Below are positions 27,119-36,788 of a stretch of 64,000 bases of DNA, piece after piece. Positions within the stretch are counted from its first letter, which is position 1. Each line of letters opens with the position of its first letter. A program made the translations under genes and the position numbers. This DNA is from an uncultured Alphaproteobacteria bacterium (lineage in GTDB: Bacteria > Pseudomonadota > Alphaproteobacteria > Micavibrionales > Micavibrionaceae): the NCBI GenBank assembly GCA_937931645.1, contig CALHAR010000008.1, positions 1 through 64,000 on the forward strand. Direction: 5' to 3'. Below the pieces are notes generated by a model that did not search any database, was not told the origin of the DNA, and saw only the letters and a list, made by a program, of their open reading frames with translations.

Positions 27119-27948
27119 ACAGGCATATCACGGTGTTTGACGTGGGTTTTTACCTTTAACGTTTTCAACCATTTCTGTAGGCATTCAACGCTATAGACGG
27201 ATCTATGCTTGCCGCCTGTACATCCAATCGCAATGGTCAGATAACTCTTACCTTCATGATTATACCGTTCTAATAACGGCTCAATTAAATTTTGAAAATT
27301 TTCAATAAATGGCGCGAAACTTTCATCAGTTTCAATATATTCACCAACCTCTTTGCTCTGACCAGTAAGGGGTTTTAACTTTTTATCCCAATGTGGATTT
27401 TTTAAGAAACGCACATCCATCACAATATCCGCGCCGCGCGGAACACCATTACGAAACCCAAAGGATATAAGGCTTATAGCGAGGCGCTGGGCATTGTCAC
27501 GCGCAAAATTTTCTTCAATCGTACGCCGCATATCGTGGATATTCAGCTCGGTTGTATCAATAACTAAATCCGCTTTGTTGATCAAAGACCCCATCATTTC
27601 TGCTTCTTTGGTGATACCATCACCGACAGGACGATCTTGCGCCAATGGATGCTTTCGCCGCGTTTCAGTATAACGTTTTTGTAAAATAGAATGTTTACAG
27701 GTTATAAAAACTAGATAAGCATTATAATTTTTAACGGCCTTGTTTAATTTGGCGACACTAAAATTCCGTGTACGGCTATCAACACCAATCGCGATAGGTT
27801 TGTCTGATTTTTCTTTTAATAAATCATCAATAAGAACCAAAGGAAAATTATCAAGCACTTCATAGCCATTATCCTCTAAGGCTTTTAACGCTGATGACAT
27901 CCCCGCCCCTGATAACCCTGTGACAATAAGTAATTTATTTTTAAACAC
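27115..27948 (-). CDS. rapZ: RNase adapter / nucleotide-binding protein RapZ (YvcJ family)
   Basis: The 277-residue sequence has the family's two halves: an N-terminal P-loop-like domain, LLIVTGLSGAGMSSALKALEDNGYEVLDN, and a C-terminal domain ending in AIGCTGGKHRSVYSVECL. In enterobacteria RapZ senses glucosamine-6-phosphate and guides RNase E cleavage of small RNAs; in Alphaproteobacteria the role is less clear. The usual Lys of the Walker A motif is Met here (GAGMSS), which would weaken classical nucleotide binding. It overlaps the upstream membrane gene by 8 bp and is the last gene of the chvI-chvG series. The EIIA and HPr genes that often follow rapZ in this class are not present. Confidence 0.92.
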   Translation of the reverse strand: MFKNKLLIVTGLSGAGMSSALKALEDNGYEVLDNFPLVLIDDLLKEKSDKPIAIGVDSRTRNFSVAKLNKAVKNYNAYLVFITCKHSILQKRYTETRRKHPLAQDRPVGDGITKEAEMMGSLINKADLVIDTTELNIHDMRRTIEENFARDNAQRLAISLISFGFRNGVPRGADIVMDVRFLKNPHWDKKLKPLTGQSKEVGEYIETDESFAPFIENFQNLIEPLLERYNHEGKSYLTIAIGCTGGKHRSVYSVECLQKWLKTLKVKTHVKHRDMPV

Positions 27949-28522
27949 TTTTCAGTCCTCTTTTTTTAATAAATATGAGAGTGATAAGACCAAAATTAGT
28001 CAGTACAAGAGAGAAAGGAAACAACGCTGTAATTATAGATAAATTTTCTAATGCTAATATTGTAAATAAGTGTTTAAGACCACCTAATACATAACTTAAT
28101 GAAGATTCCTGATCGGGATTGTGCCAACTTTTTCGATAAGTTGGATAAAATCCTGCACCGTCAATAAGTGTAATAAGGATGACCGACCAAAGTGCGGTTT
28201 CGGTAAAGTACCATAATGGTATGGCCAACAGTGAGAGAGCAAAAATCCATTTATCGCTTGATGAAATTGTAATATCACCTCTTTTTAAATAACCTAACAT
28301 GGCAATAAAAAACGAAATTATAGCCGATAGAGCTGTAATAAGTGAGCCTATACCCGCATCACCTGATAGTTGCGCGAAAAAGATGATCGCTGTAAGTAGT
28401 CCCCATACAAACCATGAAAAAGGATGCGGGCGCGTGTCACCTTTGAAAATTGAATAGAGATAAACGCCGTAACTGGCCAGCATAAATACTATTCCGATGG
28501 TGGTTAATATCTCTTTCTCCAT
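27941..28522 (-). CDS. Polytopic membrane protein of unknown function in the hprK position
   Basis: A 193-residue hydrophobic protein with about six predicted membrane helices. The first two are joined by a short loop FKGDTRPHPFSWFVWGLLTA; this Arg-Pro-x-Pro-x-Ser-Trp pattern recalls PQ-loop/SemiSWEET-like proteins, but the resemblance is too short to assign a family. It overlaps chvG by one base and rapZ by eight, so it is an integral part of the operon. In many Alphaproteobacteria the gene at this place is hprK (HPr kinase); this protein is unrelated to HprK, with no P-loop and no soluble domain. The function is unknown. Confidence 0.75.
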   Translation of the reverse strand: MEKEILTTIGIVFMLASYGVYLYSIFKGDTRPHPFSWFVWGLLTAIIFFAQLSGDAGIGSLITALSAIISFFIAMLGYLKRGDITISSSDKWIFALSLLAIPLWYFTETALWSVILITLIDGAGFYPTYRKSWHNPDQESSLSYVLGGLKHLFTILALENLSIITALFPFSLVLTNFGLITLIFIKKRGLKSV

Positions 28523-30285
28523 CAGGCTTCCTGTAGCTTTACTTTAAAAATCGCGCCAATACGCTTATCATCTTCGTCACGCTTGTTTTCTGCCCAAATT
28601 TCACCTTCATGCGCATCAATAATTTGTTTGGAGATAGAAAGACCAAGACCAGAATGCGCGCCATAATCCTCGTGCGGGCGCTCGGTATAAAAACGTTCAA
28701 ATATAGTCTCAATTTTATTATCGGGAATACCTGGGCCGTCATCTTCTACGGATATGATGATATTGTTATCGGCTTTACCAGCCTTGATAAAAATAGTCCC
28801 GTCTTCAGGGATAAAAGATAAGGCATTGCTGATAAGATTACCAAATACTTGGGCAAGGCGTTGTTCGTTCCCTAAAATATAAAGCTCTATATCGTCGGCT
28901 ATTTTAATATTTATTTTTTCTTTTGCATCAATAGTACCATCGACACGCTCTATTGGTTTTTTATAGGCGTCGCGTAATTGAAATAATAAATTTCTAATAT
29001 CAATGCGTTCCATTTGGTCGCGCGATAGTTCGGCATCAAGACGTGAAGCATTGGATATATCACTGATGAGGCGGTCTAACCGTTGAACATCATGATGAAT
29101 AATATCCATCAATTTTTGTCGTTTAGTTTCATCTTTAATTTTACCAACCGTCTCTACCGCGCTGCGTAAGCTGGTTAGCGGGTTTTTAATTTCATGCGAT
29201 ACATCGGCGGCGAAACGTTCAATCGTATCCATCCTGTCTCGCAAGGCTTGCGTCATGTCCCGTAAAACTAATGACAGCTCACCAATTTCATCTCCGCGCT
29301 TACTCATGTCGGGTATTTCGATATCACGCACTTTCCCAATTCGCACCGCTTCGGCGGCAAGGGCTAATTTCTTTAAAGGTTTACCGATGAGGCCAGAAAG
29401 ATAAATTGATAACATGACAGTAATACCAAGCGAGCCAAGAAAAACGCGGAATACATCTACCCGAATATCCAAAATTTTATTTTCTAAATCGGCGCCATCA
29501 CGAATTAAAACGACGACCCCTAGAACATGTTTTACTTTTTGAATGGGGACGGCGGCCGTTAAAATAATAGACCCATCTTTTCTCTTCCATGCAGATGCGC
29601 TGGTATCTCCTGTTAATGCTTTTTGAGAATCAGGGAAGTTAAAGATATTATCTACTTTATTGGCTGGAAAATCATCTAACTTTGCCTGCGTCGGGATAAT
29701 ATCTAAAAACCGTCCTGCGGATTGGTTGAATAAGTACCCAATGTTCAAACTATTTTTTCTGGCTAAACTCTCTTTTTGTACATGGGTTGAAGAGACTGAT
29801 AATTCTGCGGTATCGGCCAGAAGATGACCTTCAATATTAAATAACCTCATTCGGCTTTTACTACTTTGGCCCAATCGCCCTAACATACCACGTGCTAGCT
29901 GTGATTTAACGACCTCAATCTGCAGGGGGTCTTTAAAAGGAATCGGTGATACTTCAAAAACAGGGCGCACCGCACTTTCAGATAGAGCATCAGAGACAAA
30001 GCGCGCCTCATCCCGAATCGAGGTTAATTCCCCTTCAATTAAGCTATCTGTATATTCACCTAGATATAAAACCCCCGCCCCTAAAATCATAATGGCGATA
30101 ATATTCATTGATAATATGCGTACCGTCAGCGAGCTCATCTTCTCTGAAGACGCGCTCCACCGTTGGTCTATCGGGCGGTTATCACGTGGTCCGTCGGGTA
30201 TTTTATGACGTTTGAAAAGCGGAAAAAATCTACTATTTTTTATATCGATACGCTTATTGCTCCTTATAGCGGTAGCCAATGCCAT
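28522..30285 (-). CDS. chvG: ChvG/ExoS-type sensor histidine kinase
   Basis: The membrane kinase of the ChvG-ChvI system, which in Rhizobiales and Caulobacter responds to acid or envelope stress. It has a short cytoplasmic head, the family-typical [20 protein letters not shown] first span, a periplasmic sensor of about 220 residues, and a second span ([18 protein letters not shown]). HAMP, the phospho-acceptor [19 protein letters not shown], an N-box [12 protein letters not shown]1 (VEDDGPGIP) and G2 ([11 protein letters not shown]) follow. The start is uncertain: the frame reaches back to 30372 (119 bp inside chvI). The ATG at 30285 lacks a ribosome-binding site, while an AAGGAG sits at the very end of chvI without a normal in-frame start after it. 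Confidence 0.9.
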   Translation of the reverse strand: MALATAIRSNKRIDIKNSRFFPLFKRHKIPDGPRDNRPIDQRWSASSEKMSSLTVRILSMNIIAIMILGAGVLYLGEYTDSLIEGELTSIRDEARFVSDALSESAVRPVFEVSPIPFKDPLQIEVVKSQLARGMLGRLGQSSKSRMRLFNIEGHLLADTAELSVSSTHVQKESLARKNSLNIGYLFNQSAGRFLDIIPTQAKLDDFPANKVDNIFNFPDSQKALTGDTSASAWKRKDGSIILTAAVPIQKVKHVLGVVVLIRDGADLENKILDIRVDVFRVFLGSLGITVMLSIYLSGLIGKPLKKLALAAEAVRIGKVRDIEIPDMSKRGDEIGELSLVLRDMTQALRDRMDTIERFAADVSHEIKNPLTSLRSAVETVGKIKDETKRQKLMDIIHHDVQRLDRLISDISNASRLDAELSRDQMERIDIRNLLFQLRDAYKKPIERVDGTIDAKEKINIKIADDIELYILGNEQRLAQVFGNLISNALSFIPEDGTIFIKAGKADNNIIISVEDDGPGIPDNKIETIFERFYTERPHEDYGAHSGLGLSISKQIIDAHEGEIWAENKRDEDDKRIGAIFKVKLQEA

Positions 30286-30952
30286 AGAGGGTTTCAATTT
30301 GGTTAAAATCGGTGTCCACGGCTTTGAATTTTTTCCGGACCCGTTTGATGTGGCTGTCGATTGTTCTGTCATCTACATAGATATTCTCACCATATGCTAA
30401 ATCAATCAACTGATCTCTGTTTTTTACATGGCCAGGACGCATGGCAAGGGCTTTCAGTAAGAGATATTCAGTGACCGTTAGGTTCACTTTATCTCCTTTC
30501 CATGTACATAAATGGCGCGAATCATCTAATAGAAGGTCATCACGTTCGATCATTTCTTCAGAATTTGCCTTTGGTTCAGTATTTTGCAGCTGCTGACGGC
30601 GTAATAACGCCCGTATACGTTCAATCAGAAGACGTTGAGAGAAAGGCTTGGTGATATAATCATCAGCGCCCATACGTAACCCTATAACCTCATCAACCTC
30701 ATCATCCTTGGAGGTTAAGAAGATAACAGGCAGGTTTGAGGTTTCACGAAGCTTGGACAATACTTCCATGCCGTCCATACGCGGCATTTTAATGTCTAAT
30801 ACCACCAAATCAGGCGGATTATCCGTAATACCTTTTAGACCTTCTTCGCCGTCATTATAGGTCTTTATTTCAAAGCCTTCGGCTTCCAAAGACATGGAAA
30901 CAGAGGCAATAATATTACGATCATCGTCAACCAGAGCAATATTTTGAGACAT
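30254..30952 (-). CDS. chvI: ChvI-type OmpR-family response regulator
   Basis: A 232-residue two-domain regulator. The receiver has the acidic pocket VDDDRN, phosphorylation site [14 protein letters not shown], switch Thr in FLTSKDD and Lys in DYITKPF. The C-terminal winged-helix DNA-binding domain ends in the typical [14 protein letters not shown] and YGIGYRYKE. It precedes and overlaps the kinase gene, so the pair is co-expressed. ChvI regulators of Rhizobiales control exopolysaccharide, outer-membrane and metabolic genes; the targets here are unknown. Confidence 0.94.
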   Translation of the reverse strand: MSQNIALVDDDRNIIASVSMSLEAEGFEIKTYNDGEEGLKGITDNPPDLVVLDIKMPRMDGMEVLSKLRETSNLPVIFLTSKDDEVDEVIGLRMGADDYITKPFSQRLLIERIRALLRRQQLQNTEPKANSEEMIERDDLLLDDSRHLCTWKGDKVNLTVTEYLLLKALAMRPGHVKNRDQLIDLAYGENIYVDDRTIDSHIKRVRKKFKAVDTDFNQIETLYGIGYRYKEQ

Positions 30953-31044
30953 AAATGTAATCCTTTAATAGTTAAGCTTACCGTAGAATTTACGATGTAA
31001 AATGTCCATCATAAAGGCATAGTTAAGGTTATATTGAGGGTTAA

Positions 31045-32469
31045 TTAAGCCAAAACCGTGCCTATAAAGTAAAGCGACCCCGTTATTAAGATACGAGCCT
31101 CTTTATCATTTATATTCGTGATGGCTTGTTGCACCGTTACAGATTGACGTAAATCTTTAAACCCTAAAGGGTCTACCAAATTATATAAATCATTGACGCT
31201 GTGGGAGTTACTCTCATTGGGAATACTGGTTACGGTAATGCTTGCTACATAGGGGATAAGCGGTTTTAAAAAATCAGCAGGGTTCTTGCGGTTCACCATC
31301 GCCACAATTAGATGTAGCGGCTTATCATCTTGTGCCTGCCAGATTTTGGCTTGTTCCGCCAACATCATACCCGCACTGTCATTATGACCGCCATCCAGCC
31401 ATAGCTCTTGTGTATCGTCCATCAATTTTCGCAACGGGAATGCACCGTCATTGATTTTTTGAAGTCTTCCTGGCCAGTGAATGGTCTTTAAAGGATCCAC
31501 AGCAGAAGAATTAGAACGATCAGTGGGTAAATTTTTTGCACCAAAATGGTGCCCCATGATGACGCGATATGCGGCAAGGGCTGCTCCACAATTATAAATT
31601 TGATGGGAACCTATTAAATTTGGTTGACTCATCACGACTGATTCCCCTTGCCACGTAAATATTGCACCCTCATTTTTCGGTTCAATATCCCACTCTGCAC
31701 CCTGTTGAAATAATTTTGCTTCTGTGGGCAAGCTTGCGGATACATCATGGAAAACTTTTGTTACACTTGCATCATGTGCTTGTTTTGTTTGGTACCCAAT
31801 AATGCAAGATACGCCTGACTTCATAATACCCGCTTTTTCAAAAGCAATTTTTTGAAGCGTATCCCCTAAGAATTTTTCATGATCTTTCGAAATGGTGGTG
31901 ATAATAGTGCAGAGCGGATCAGGCACAACATTAGTGGCATCTAAACGCCCCCCCATACCTGTTTCTAAAATAACGTAATCGGCGGGTACGCGTGACATAG
32001 CAAGGAATGAAGCCGCCGTTAATATTTCAAAAAAGGTAATCGGTTCGGCACGGTTCACCGCCAAACATTCTTCTAAAACATCAACAAGCTTTTGTGTGGA
32101 AATTAAATCACCAGCTAATCTTATACGCTCTGTTGGATGAACAAGGTGCGGGCTTGTCATGACATGGACACGCTTGCCGCTGGCTTCTAATAAGCTACGC
32201 AGGATGGCAATGGTTGATCCTTTACCATTCGTCCCTGCTACATGAATGACGGGTGGTAATTGTAAGTGGGGATTACCTAGTTGTGCTAAGAATCTTTTAA
32301 CACGCGCCAACGACATATCAATCCCTTGGGCATAGAAACTGTAGAGAAGCTCTAATATCTCCTCTAAGCGCGCCTCTAGTGCGGGGTCGTTACTTTTATT
32401 ATGAAGCGGCTCTGCCACGCAAAAATTATTTCTGTTTTGCTTGTTTGTCGTTGGTGCCTGCATTGACAT
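31045..32469 (-). CDS. folC: Bifunctional folylpolyglutamate/dihydrofolate synthase
   Basis: It adds glutamate to dihydropteroate and to folates in the cytoplasm. A Mur-ligase-type ATP site, VIHVAGTNGKGSTIAILRSLL, is followed by TSPHLVHPTERIRL, the metal-binding LETGMGGRLDATNVV and the C-terminal WLDGGHNDSAGM. The 474 residues are somewhat long because the frame begins with a poorly conserved 27-residue head that overlaps the accD C-terminus by 44 bp. No ribosome-binding site precedes the ATGs at 32469 or 32463, and a GTG a little downstream (V18, near 32418) is an alternative start. Codon-level overlap suggests coupling to accD. Confidence 0.93.
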   Translation of the reverse strand: MSMQAPTTNKQNRNNFCVAEPLHNKSNDPALEARLEEILELLYSFYAQGIDMSLARVKRFLAQLGNPHLQLPPVIHVAGTNGKGSTIAILRSLLEASGKRVHVMTSPHLVHPTERIRLAGDLISTQKLVDVLEECLAVNRAEPITFFEILTAASFLAMSRVPADYVILETGMGGRLDATNVVPDPLCTIITTISKDHEKFLGDTLQKIAFEKAGIMKSGVSCIIGYQTKQAHDASVTKVFHDVSASLPTEAKLFQQGAEWDIEPKNEGAIFTWQGESVVMSQPNLIGSHQIYNCGAALAAYRVIMGHHFGAKNLPTDRSNSSAVDPLKTIHWPGRLQKINDGAFPLRKLMDDTQELWLDGGHNDSAGMMLAEQAKIWQAQDDKPLHLIVAMVNRKNPADFLKPLIPYVASITVTSIPNESNSHSVNDLYNLVDPLGFKDLRQSVTVQQAITNINDKEARILITGSLYFIGTVLA

Positions 32470-33511
32470 TGATATCAGTATCAGTATCAGTATCGGTATC
32501 GGTATTATTCGCCGCTTTTTTCTTAACGCTTGCGGCCGACTTTACGCTAACAGCGCTTATTTTTTTATCTTTACTCACACGTTTATTACCTTTTTTACCT
32601 TTACCATTTGCGGCTTTCTTGTTTTTACCGTTCGTGGTTTCGGTCGCATCATGCGGTTTCGTTGGCTGCATGAGCAGGTCTAGTAAATTCCCGATTTCTT
32701 TATTTAAATTGGAACGTTCCACAACCATATCCACCATACCATGCTCAAATAAATATTCTGCGGTTTGGAAATCATCAGGCAATGTTTCGCGCACGGTTTC
32801 TTCAATCACGCGGCGTCCTGCAAAACCAATGGTCGCACCAGGCTCAGAAATGTGAATATCACCGACCATCGCAAAAGACGCACTTACGCCGCCCGTTGTT
32901 GGATTCGCCAACATCACAATATACGGTAGGCCTTGTTCTTTCACCATATCAACGGCAATAATTGTCCGTGGCATTTGCATCAAAGATAACATACCTTCTT
33001 GCATTCGCGCCCCACCAGAGGCAGGAACAATAATAAGCGCTGATTTTGTTTTAATCGCTTCTTCTGCGGCGCAAATGATGCCTTCACCAACTGCCGTTCC
33101 CATTGATCCCCCCATAAAGGAGAAATTAAAAGCGGCAATAACCGCATTTTGCCCGCCAATTTTACCGACACCAATCATTAACGCATCGTCTTCGCCTGTC
33201 TTGGCGCGTGTGTCTTTTAATCTATCGGCATATTTCTTTTTATCTTTAAACTTTAACGGGTCATGCGGCACGCTTGGGCTTTTGATTGTTTTAAAATCGC
33301 CGTCATCAAACATAATATTCAGACGATCCTGTACTTTAATTTGCATGTGAAAGCTGCAGTGATAACAAACATTATTATTGGCGGTTAGTTCTTTTTGAAA
33401 CAACATACCTTCGCAAGATGGACATTTCTGCCATAAATTGTCAGGGACATCGCGTTGGTCTTTCACCAACGAGCGAATAGAAGGGAGTGTTAGATTACTA
33501 AGCCAATTCAT
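32426..33511 (-). CDS. accD: Acetyl-CoA carboxylase carboxyltransferase subunit beta, with long low-complexity tail
   Basis: With AccA it transfers the carboxyl group from biotin to acetyl-CoA, the first step of fatty-acid synthesis. A Cys4 zinc ribbon (CPSCEGML...CYHCSF, about 29-52) precedes the crotonase-like domain with PASGGARMQEGMLSLMQM and NPTTGGVSASFAMVGD. The catalytic part ends near residue 288; the remaining 70 or so residues are Lys/Asn/Ala-rich and then a (Thr-Asp) repeat, TDTDTDTDTD, coded by a hexanucleotide repeat. Total length is 361 against about 300 usual. The 3' end overlaps folC by 44 bp. Confidence 0.96.
   Translation of the reverse strand: MNWLSNLTLPSIRSLVKDQRDVPDNLWQKCPSCEGMLFQKELTANNNVCYHCSFHMQIKVQDRLNIMFDDGDFKTIKSPSVPHDPLKFKDKKKYADRLKDTRAKTGEDDALMIGVGKIGGQNAVIAAFNFSFMGGSMGTAVGEGIICAAEEAIKTKSALIIVPASGGARMQEGMLSLMQMPRTIIAVDMVKEQGLPYIVMLANPTTGGVSASFAMVGDIHISEPGATIGFAGRRVIEETVRETLPDDFQTAEYLFEHGMVDMVVERSNLNKEIGNLLDLLMQPTKPHDATETTNGKNKKAANGKGKKGNKRVSKDKKISAVSVKSAASVKKKAANNTDTDTDTDTDINVNAGTNDKQAKQK
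32471..32506. repeat. Hexanucleotide microsatellite inside the accD 3' end
   Basis: Six in-register hexamers read GATATC, AGTATC, AGTATC, AGTATC, GGTATC, GGTATT on the plus strand. On the accD strand each encodes a Thr-Asp or similar pair. Because the unit is six bases, gain or loss of copies keeps the accD frame, and it would change spacing just upstream of the folC start. Confidence 0.85.
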
Positions 33512-33615
33512 TATTAATCACTTTCATTATTAGACATGTCTTTTTAGCGTAAAAGCAGGGTAGATAGCAAAGAGTTTCATAATAATTTAATAGGAAGTTC
33601 GTCAGGTTTTTTTGA

Positions 33616-34404
33616 CTATATCGCCTGCTTTAAGGCGGTTATTTGTGTGGCTAAAGGGGTGGCTATATCGCTAACACTTTGATTTTGCTTTATATTTTCT
33701 ACAATCGACGACCCAACAACAACCGCATCGGCTATTTTGCTCATTTTCGCGGCATCTTCGGGGGTTTTAATTCCAAATCCCACGGCAACGGGCAGGTCGG
33801 TTTTTTCTTTAATTGTTTGAATATGGGCACCCACCTCATCAATATTGGCACTTTTTGTTCCTGTAACACCGGCAATCGAAACATAATATAAAAACCCACT
33901 GGCATTTTCTATGACGGTATCAAGGCGCTGACCTATCGTTGTTGGGGTAACTAATTTAATGAAATCTAACCCTGCGGCTTGGGCAGGAATGCGTAACTCT
34001 TCATCTTCTTCGGGTGGTAAATCGACGACAATCAAGCCATCCGCACCTGCTTGCGCCGCCGCTTTGACAAAATTGTCACAGCCATACGCGTATATTGGGT
34101 TGAAATAACCCATTAAAATAACAGGTGTTTCATTATTTGTTTCACGGAATTTGGTCAACATATCTAACGTGCCTTGCAGGCTCATGCCATTTTTTAATGC
34201 TTGAAGCGAGCTATCTTGGATTGTCGGACCATCGGCCATCGGGTCGGTAAAAGGAATACCCAACTCAATAAGGTCTGCGCCACTTGTCGGCAGACTTTTC
34301 AAAATATCTAAGCTCTTGGACGCATCAGGGTATCCCGCTGTTATAAAGATATTCAGCGCTTTTTCACCATTTAGGGCTTCAAATGTTTTCTTGATTCTAC
34401 TCAT
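33616..34404 (-). CDS. trpA: Tryptophan synthase alpha chain
   Basis: It cleaves indole-3-glycerol phosphate to indole and glyceraldehyde-3-phosphate. A TIM barrel of 262 residues carries the catalytic Glu in ADLIELGIPFTDPMADGPTIQ, the catalytic Asp in LIVVDLPPEED and the phosphate-binding VGFGIKTPEDA and VVGSSIVE. It overlaps the end of an acetyltransferase gene by 8 bp and thereby stays linked to trpB, its partner in the alpha2-beta2 complex. Confidence 0.97.
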   Translation of the reverse strand: MSRIKKTFEALNGEKALNIFITAGYPDASKSLDILKSLPTSGADLIELGIPFTDPMADGPTIQDSSLQALKNGMSLQGTLDMLTKFRETNNETPVILMGYFNPIYAYGCDNFVKAAAQAGADGLIVVDLPPEEDEELRIPAQAAGLDFIKLVTPTTIGQRLDTVIENASGFLYYVSIAGVTGTKSANIDEVGAHIQTIKEKTDLPVAVGFGIKTPEDAAKMSKIADAVVVGSSIVENIKQNQSVSDIATPLATQITALKQAI

Positions 34405-34906
34405 TCATAATATCCAATTCTCGTTCATACCTGACCCAGTCTGTTCGCGTTGCAATACGGTTATAAAATTTTTGTGCAGAAAGATTATCTACTTTTGTCA
34501 TCCAGTAAAGTTTTTCCCAGTTATTTTTACGTGACCGTGCAAGTAATTCATCATATAAAACTGTGATTCCACCTGTTTTTCTATGTGCAGGTAAAGTATA
34601 AGCATCTTCGACGTAACACTGCATTCTTGAACTCCACATACTAGGGTGTAATATGTAATGTATAAAGCCCGCCATATTGTTATTGCCATCAAAAAGAAAA
34701 ATTCCAGCGAAAGACTCATCAGAGCTTAATAGTCTTTGCCATGTTGCTTCTAATATAGATATATCAGGACAGGTTGAGTTGCTTGCATAATCGTTCCACA
34801 TTATTAACCAAGCTTTTTTATCATTTATATCTGGTTGTTTAATAGAAAACTTATTTCTTATATTTTTTAATCTACGACTTGGTATTTTTGTATTGATATC
34901 GTTCAT
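34397..34906 (-). CDS. GNAT-family N-acetyltransferase inserted between trpB and trpA
   Basis: A 169-residue protein with a GNAT fold. A central strand/acetyl-CoA loop, CYVEDAYTLPAHRKTGGITVLYDELLARSRKNNW, has the R-x-x-G-x-x-x-x-L pattern, and a following WMTKVDNLSAQKFYNRI has the typical Asn and Tyr near the C-terminal helix. The substrate is unknown. It begins 3 bp after trpB and overlaps trpA by 8 bp, so it is transcribed and probably translated with them. The trpB-trpA pair is normally adjacent, so this looks like a later insertion. The sequence is more AT-rich than its trp neighbours, in line with acquisition. Confidence 0.82.
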   Translation of the reverse strand: MNDINTKIPSRRLKNIRNKFSIKQPDINDKKAWLIMWNDYASNSTCPDISILEATWQRLLSSDESFAGIFLFDGNNNMAGFIHYILHPSMWSSRMQCYVEDAYTLPAHRKTGGITVLYDELLARSRKNNWEKLYWMTKVDNLSAQKFYNRIATRTDWVRYERELDIMNE

Positions 34907-34909
34907 CCA

Positions 34910-36136
34910 TTACATCTCCATCCCTAATTTATCGGCGACGGTGAAGATGTCTTTATCACCACGCCCACATAAATTCATGACCAAGATATGATCTTTGGGT
35001 AAGTCAGGGGCGATCTTCATAACATGGGCAAAGGCATGACTCGGCTCTAAGGCGGGGATAATACCTTCTAACTTTGAAAGCATTTGAAAGGCTTCTAAGG
35101 CCTCCATATCGGTAACAGACACGTACTGTACGCGTTCTATATCGTTTAAATAGGCATGTTCTGGGCCAATACCGGGGTAGTCTAATCCTGCGGAAATGCT
35201 ATGCGCTTCGGTAATTTGCCCATCATCATTTTGTAGGAAATAAGAACGCATACCATGTAAAATTCCTGCTGATCCTCCATTGAGGCTGGCGGCATGTTTA
35301 TCCGTATCAACGCCATGACCACCGGCTTCAACCCCAAACATCTGTACGTCTGTATCATCAAGAAACGGGTGGAACAGCCCCATGGCGTTCGACCCACCGC
35401 CAATACAGGCAACTAAAGAATCAGGAAGGCGTCCTTCTTTCGCCATCATTTGCTCTTTGGTTTCCATGCCGATGACACTTTGGAAATCCCTTACCATTTC
35501 TGGGTATGGGTGCGGCCCTGCGACCGTACCAATCAGATAGTACGTGTCTTCTACATGGGCAACCCAATGGCGAAGTGCTTCATTCATCGCATCTTTCAAC
35601 GTGCCTGACCCTGATGTCACGGGAACAATCTCTGCGCCCAATAATTTCATACGAAAGACATTTGGTTTTTGACGCTCAATATCTTCTGCGCCCATAAAAA
35701 CGGTACACGGCATGTTAAATAGCGCACATACTGTCGCAGTCGCCACCCCATGTTGCCCCGCGCCCGTTTCGGCAATAATACGTTTTTTCCCCATACGCTT
35801 GGCGACTAAAATCTGTCCTAGACAATGGTTTATTTTATGCGCTCCTGTATGGTTCAGCTCATCGCGCTTAAAATAGATTTTTGCGCCGCCATAATGCGCC
35901 GTTGTGGCTTTAGCAAAATAAAGCGGAGAAGGGCGACCAATATAATCTTGGGCTAGGCCATTAAACTCATCCCAGAATTTTTCATCGTCGCGGGCTTTAT
36001 GCCATGCTTGCTCAACCTCTAAGATAAGCGGCATGAGGGTTTCGGCAACATAGCGTCCCCCATAAAGTCCAAAATGACCTTTTTCGTCAGGGCCATTGCG
36101 GAGTGAGTTTGGTTTTATATTTGGTTCTGTGCTCAT
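34910..36136 (-). CDS. trpB: Tryptophan synthase beta chain
   Basis: A PLP enzyme that joins indole and serine into tryptophan. It has 408 residues with [13 protein letters not shown] near the start, the PLP lysine in [18 protein letters not shown], and the PLP-phosphate loop [31 protein letters not shown] and the [16 protein letters not shown] segment are also intact. It lies 10 bp after trpF and 3 bp before the GNAT gene. Confidence 0.98.
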   Translation of the reverse strand: MSTEPNIKPNSLRNGPDEKGHFGLYGGRYVAETLMPLILEVEQAWHKARDDEKFWDEFNGLAQDYIGRPSPLYFAKATTAHYGGAKIYFKRDELNHTGAHKINHCLGQILVAKRMGKKRIIAETGAGQHGVATATVCALFNMPCTVFMGAEDIERQKPNVFRMKLLGAEIVPVTSGSGTLKDAMNEALRHWVAHVEDTYYLIGTVAGPHPYPEMVRDFQSVIGMETKEQMMAKEGRLPDSLVACIGGGSNAMGLFHPFLDDTDVQMFGVEAGGHGVDTDKHAASLNGGSAGILHGMRSYFLQNDDGQITEAHSISAGLDYPGIGPEHAYLNDIERVQYVSVTDMEALEAFQMLSKLEGIIPALEPSHAFAHVMKIAPDLPKDHILVMNLCGRGDKDIFTVADKLGMEM

Positions 36137-36146
36137 AAGGCCTATG

Positions 36147-36788
36147 TTATGCCTGTTTTACGGCTGAAATAAAAGCCTGAATTTTACGGGCATCTTTAAC
36201 ACCCTTACTAGATTCCACACTGCTTGAGACATCAACCGCGTTAGGGGATAAAAGAGCAAGCGCGTCACCGACATTATCAGGGGTTAATCCTCCTGCCAGC
36301 ATCCAAGGCTTAGACCCTTGATAGTTTTTCAGAATATTCCAATCGAACGCTGTCCCATTCCCCCCTGGCAGGTCTTCTCCTTTAGCATCAAATAACAACC
36401 AATCAGCAACATTGTCATACGGCTTTATATTCCCTAAATCTTTCTGTGATGAAATGGGCAGAGCCTTCATAACAGGCAGACCAAATTTTTCCTTAACTTC
36501 AGTAACGCGCGCGGGCGTTTCATCACCATGTAGTTGAATCATCGTCAATGGCACTTCATTTAAAATACGCGTTAAATAAATATCATCAGGATTAACAAAT
36601 AATCCAACAAGTTGCACTTTTTCAGGAATGAAATTACTTAAATATTTTGCAACGTCTAATTCTATGTGGCGGGGTGATGGTTCATAAAAAACCAAACCAA
36701 TAAAATCTGTGCCAGCCTCTATGGCGGCGGTAACAGTTTCTGGTTCCGACAAACCACAAATTTTAACTTTAGTTTTATAAGTGGTCAT
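36147..36788 (-). CDS. trpF: Phosphoribosylanthranilate isomerase
   Basis: It isomerises phosphoribosylanthranilate in tryptophan synthesis. The 213-residue TIM barrel contains the catalytic Cys in [32 protein letters not shown] and the catalytic Asp in [20 protein letters not shown]. The phosphate loop is [11 protein letters not shown] and the end [16 protein letters not shown]. Its ATG overlaps the pyrF stop by 4 bp. Confidence 0.97.
   Translation of the reverse strand: MTTYKTKVKICGLSEPETVTAAIEAGTDFIGLVFYEPSPRHIELDVAKYLSNFIPEKVQLVGLFVNPDDIYLTRILNEVPLTMIQLHGDETPARVTEVKEKFGLPVMKALPISSQKDLGNIKPYDNVADWLLFDAKGEDLPGGNGTAFDWNILKNYQGSKPWMLAGGLTPDNVGDALALLSPNAVDVSSSVESSKGVKDARKIQAFISAVKQA

Noticed and set aside
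32379-32855. Plus-strand frame opposite accD
   Set aside because: It is a hydrophobic shadow of the Lys/Thr/Asp-rich accD tail with no ribosome-binding site.
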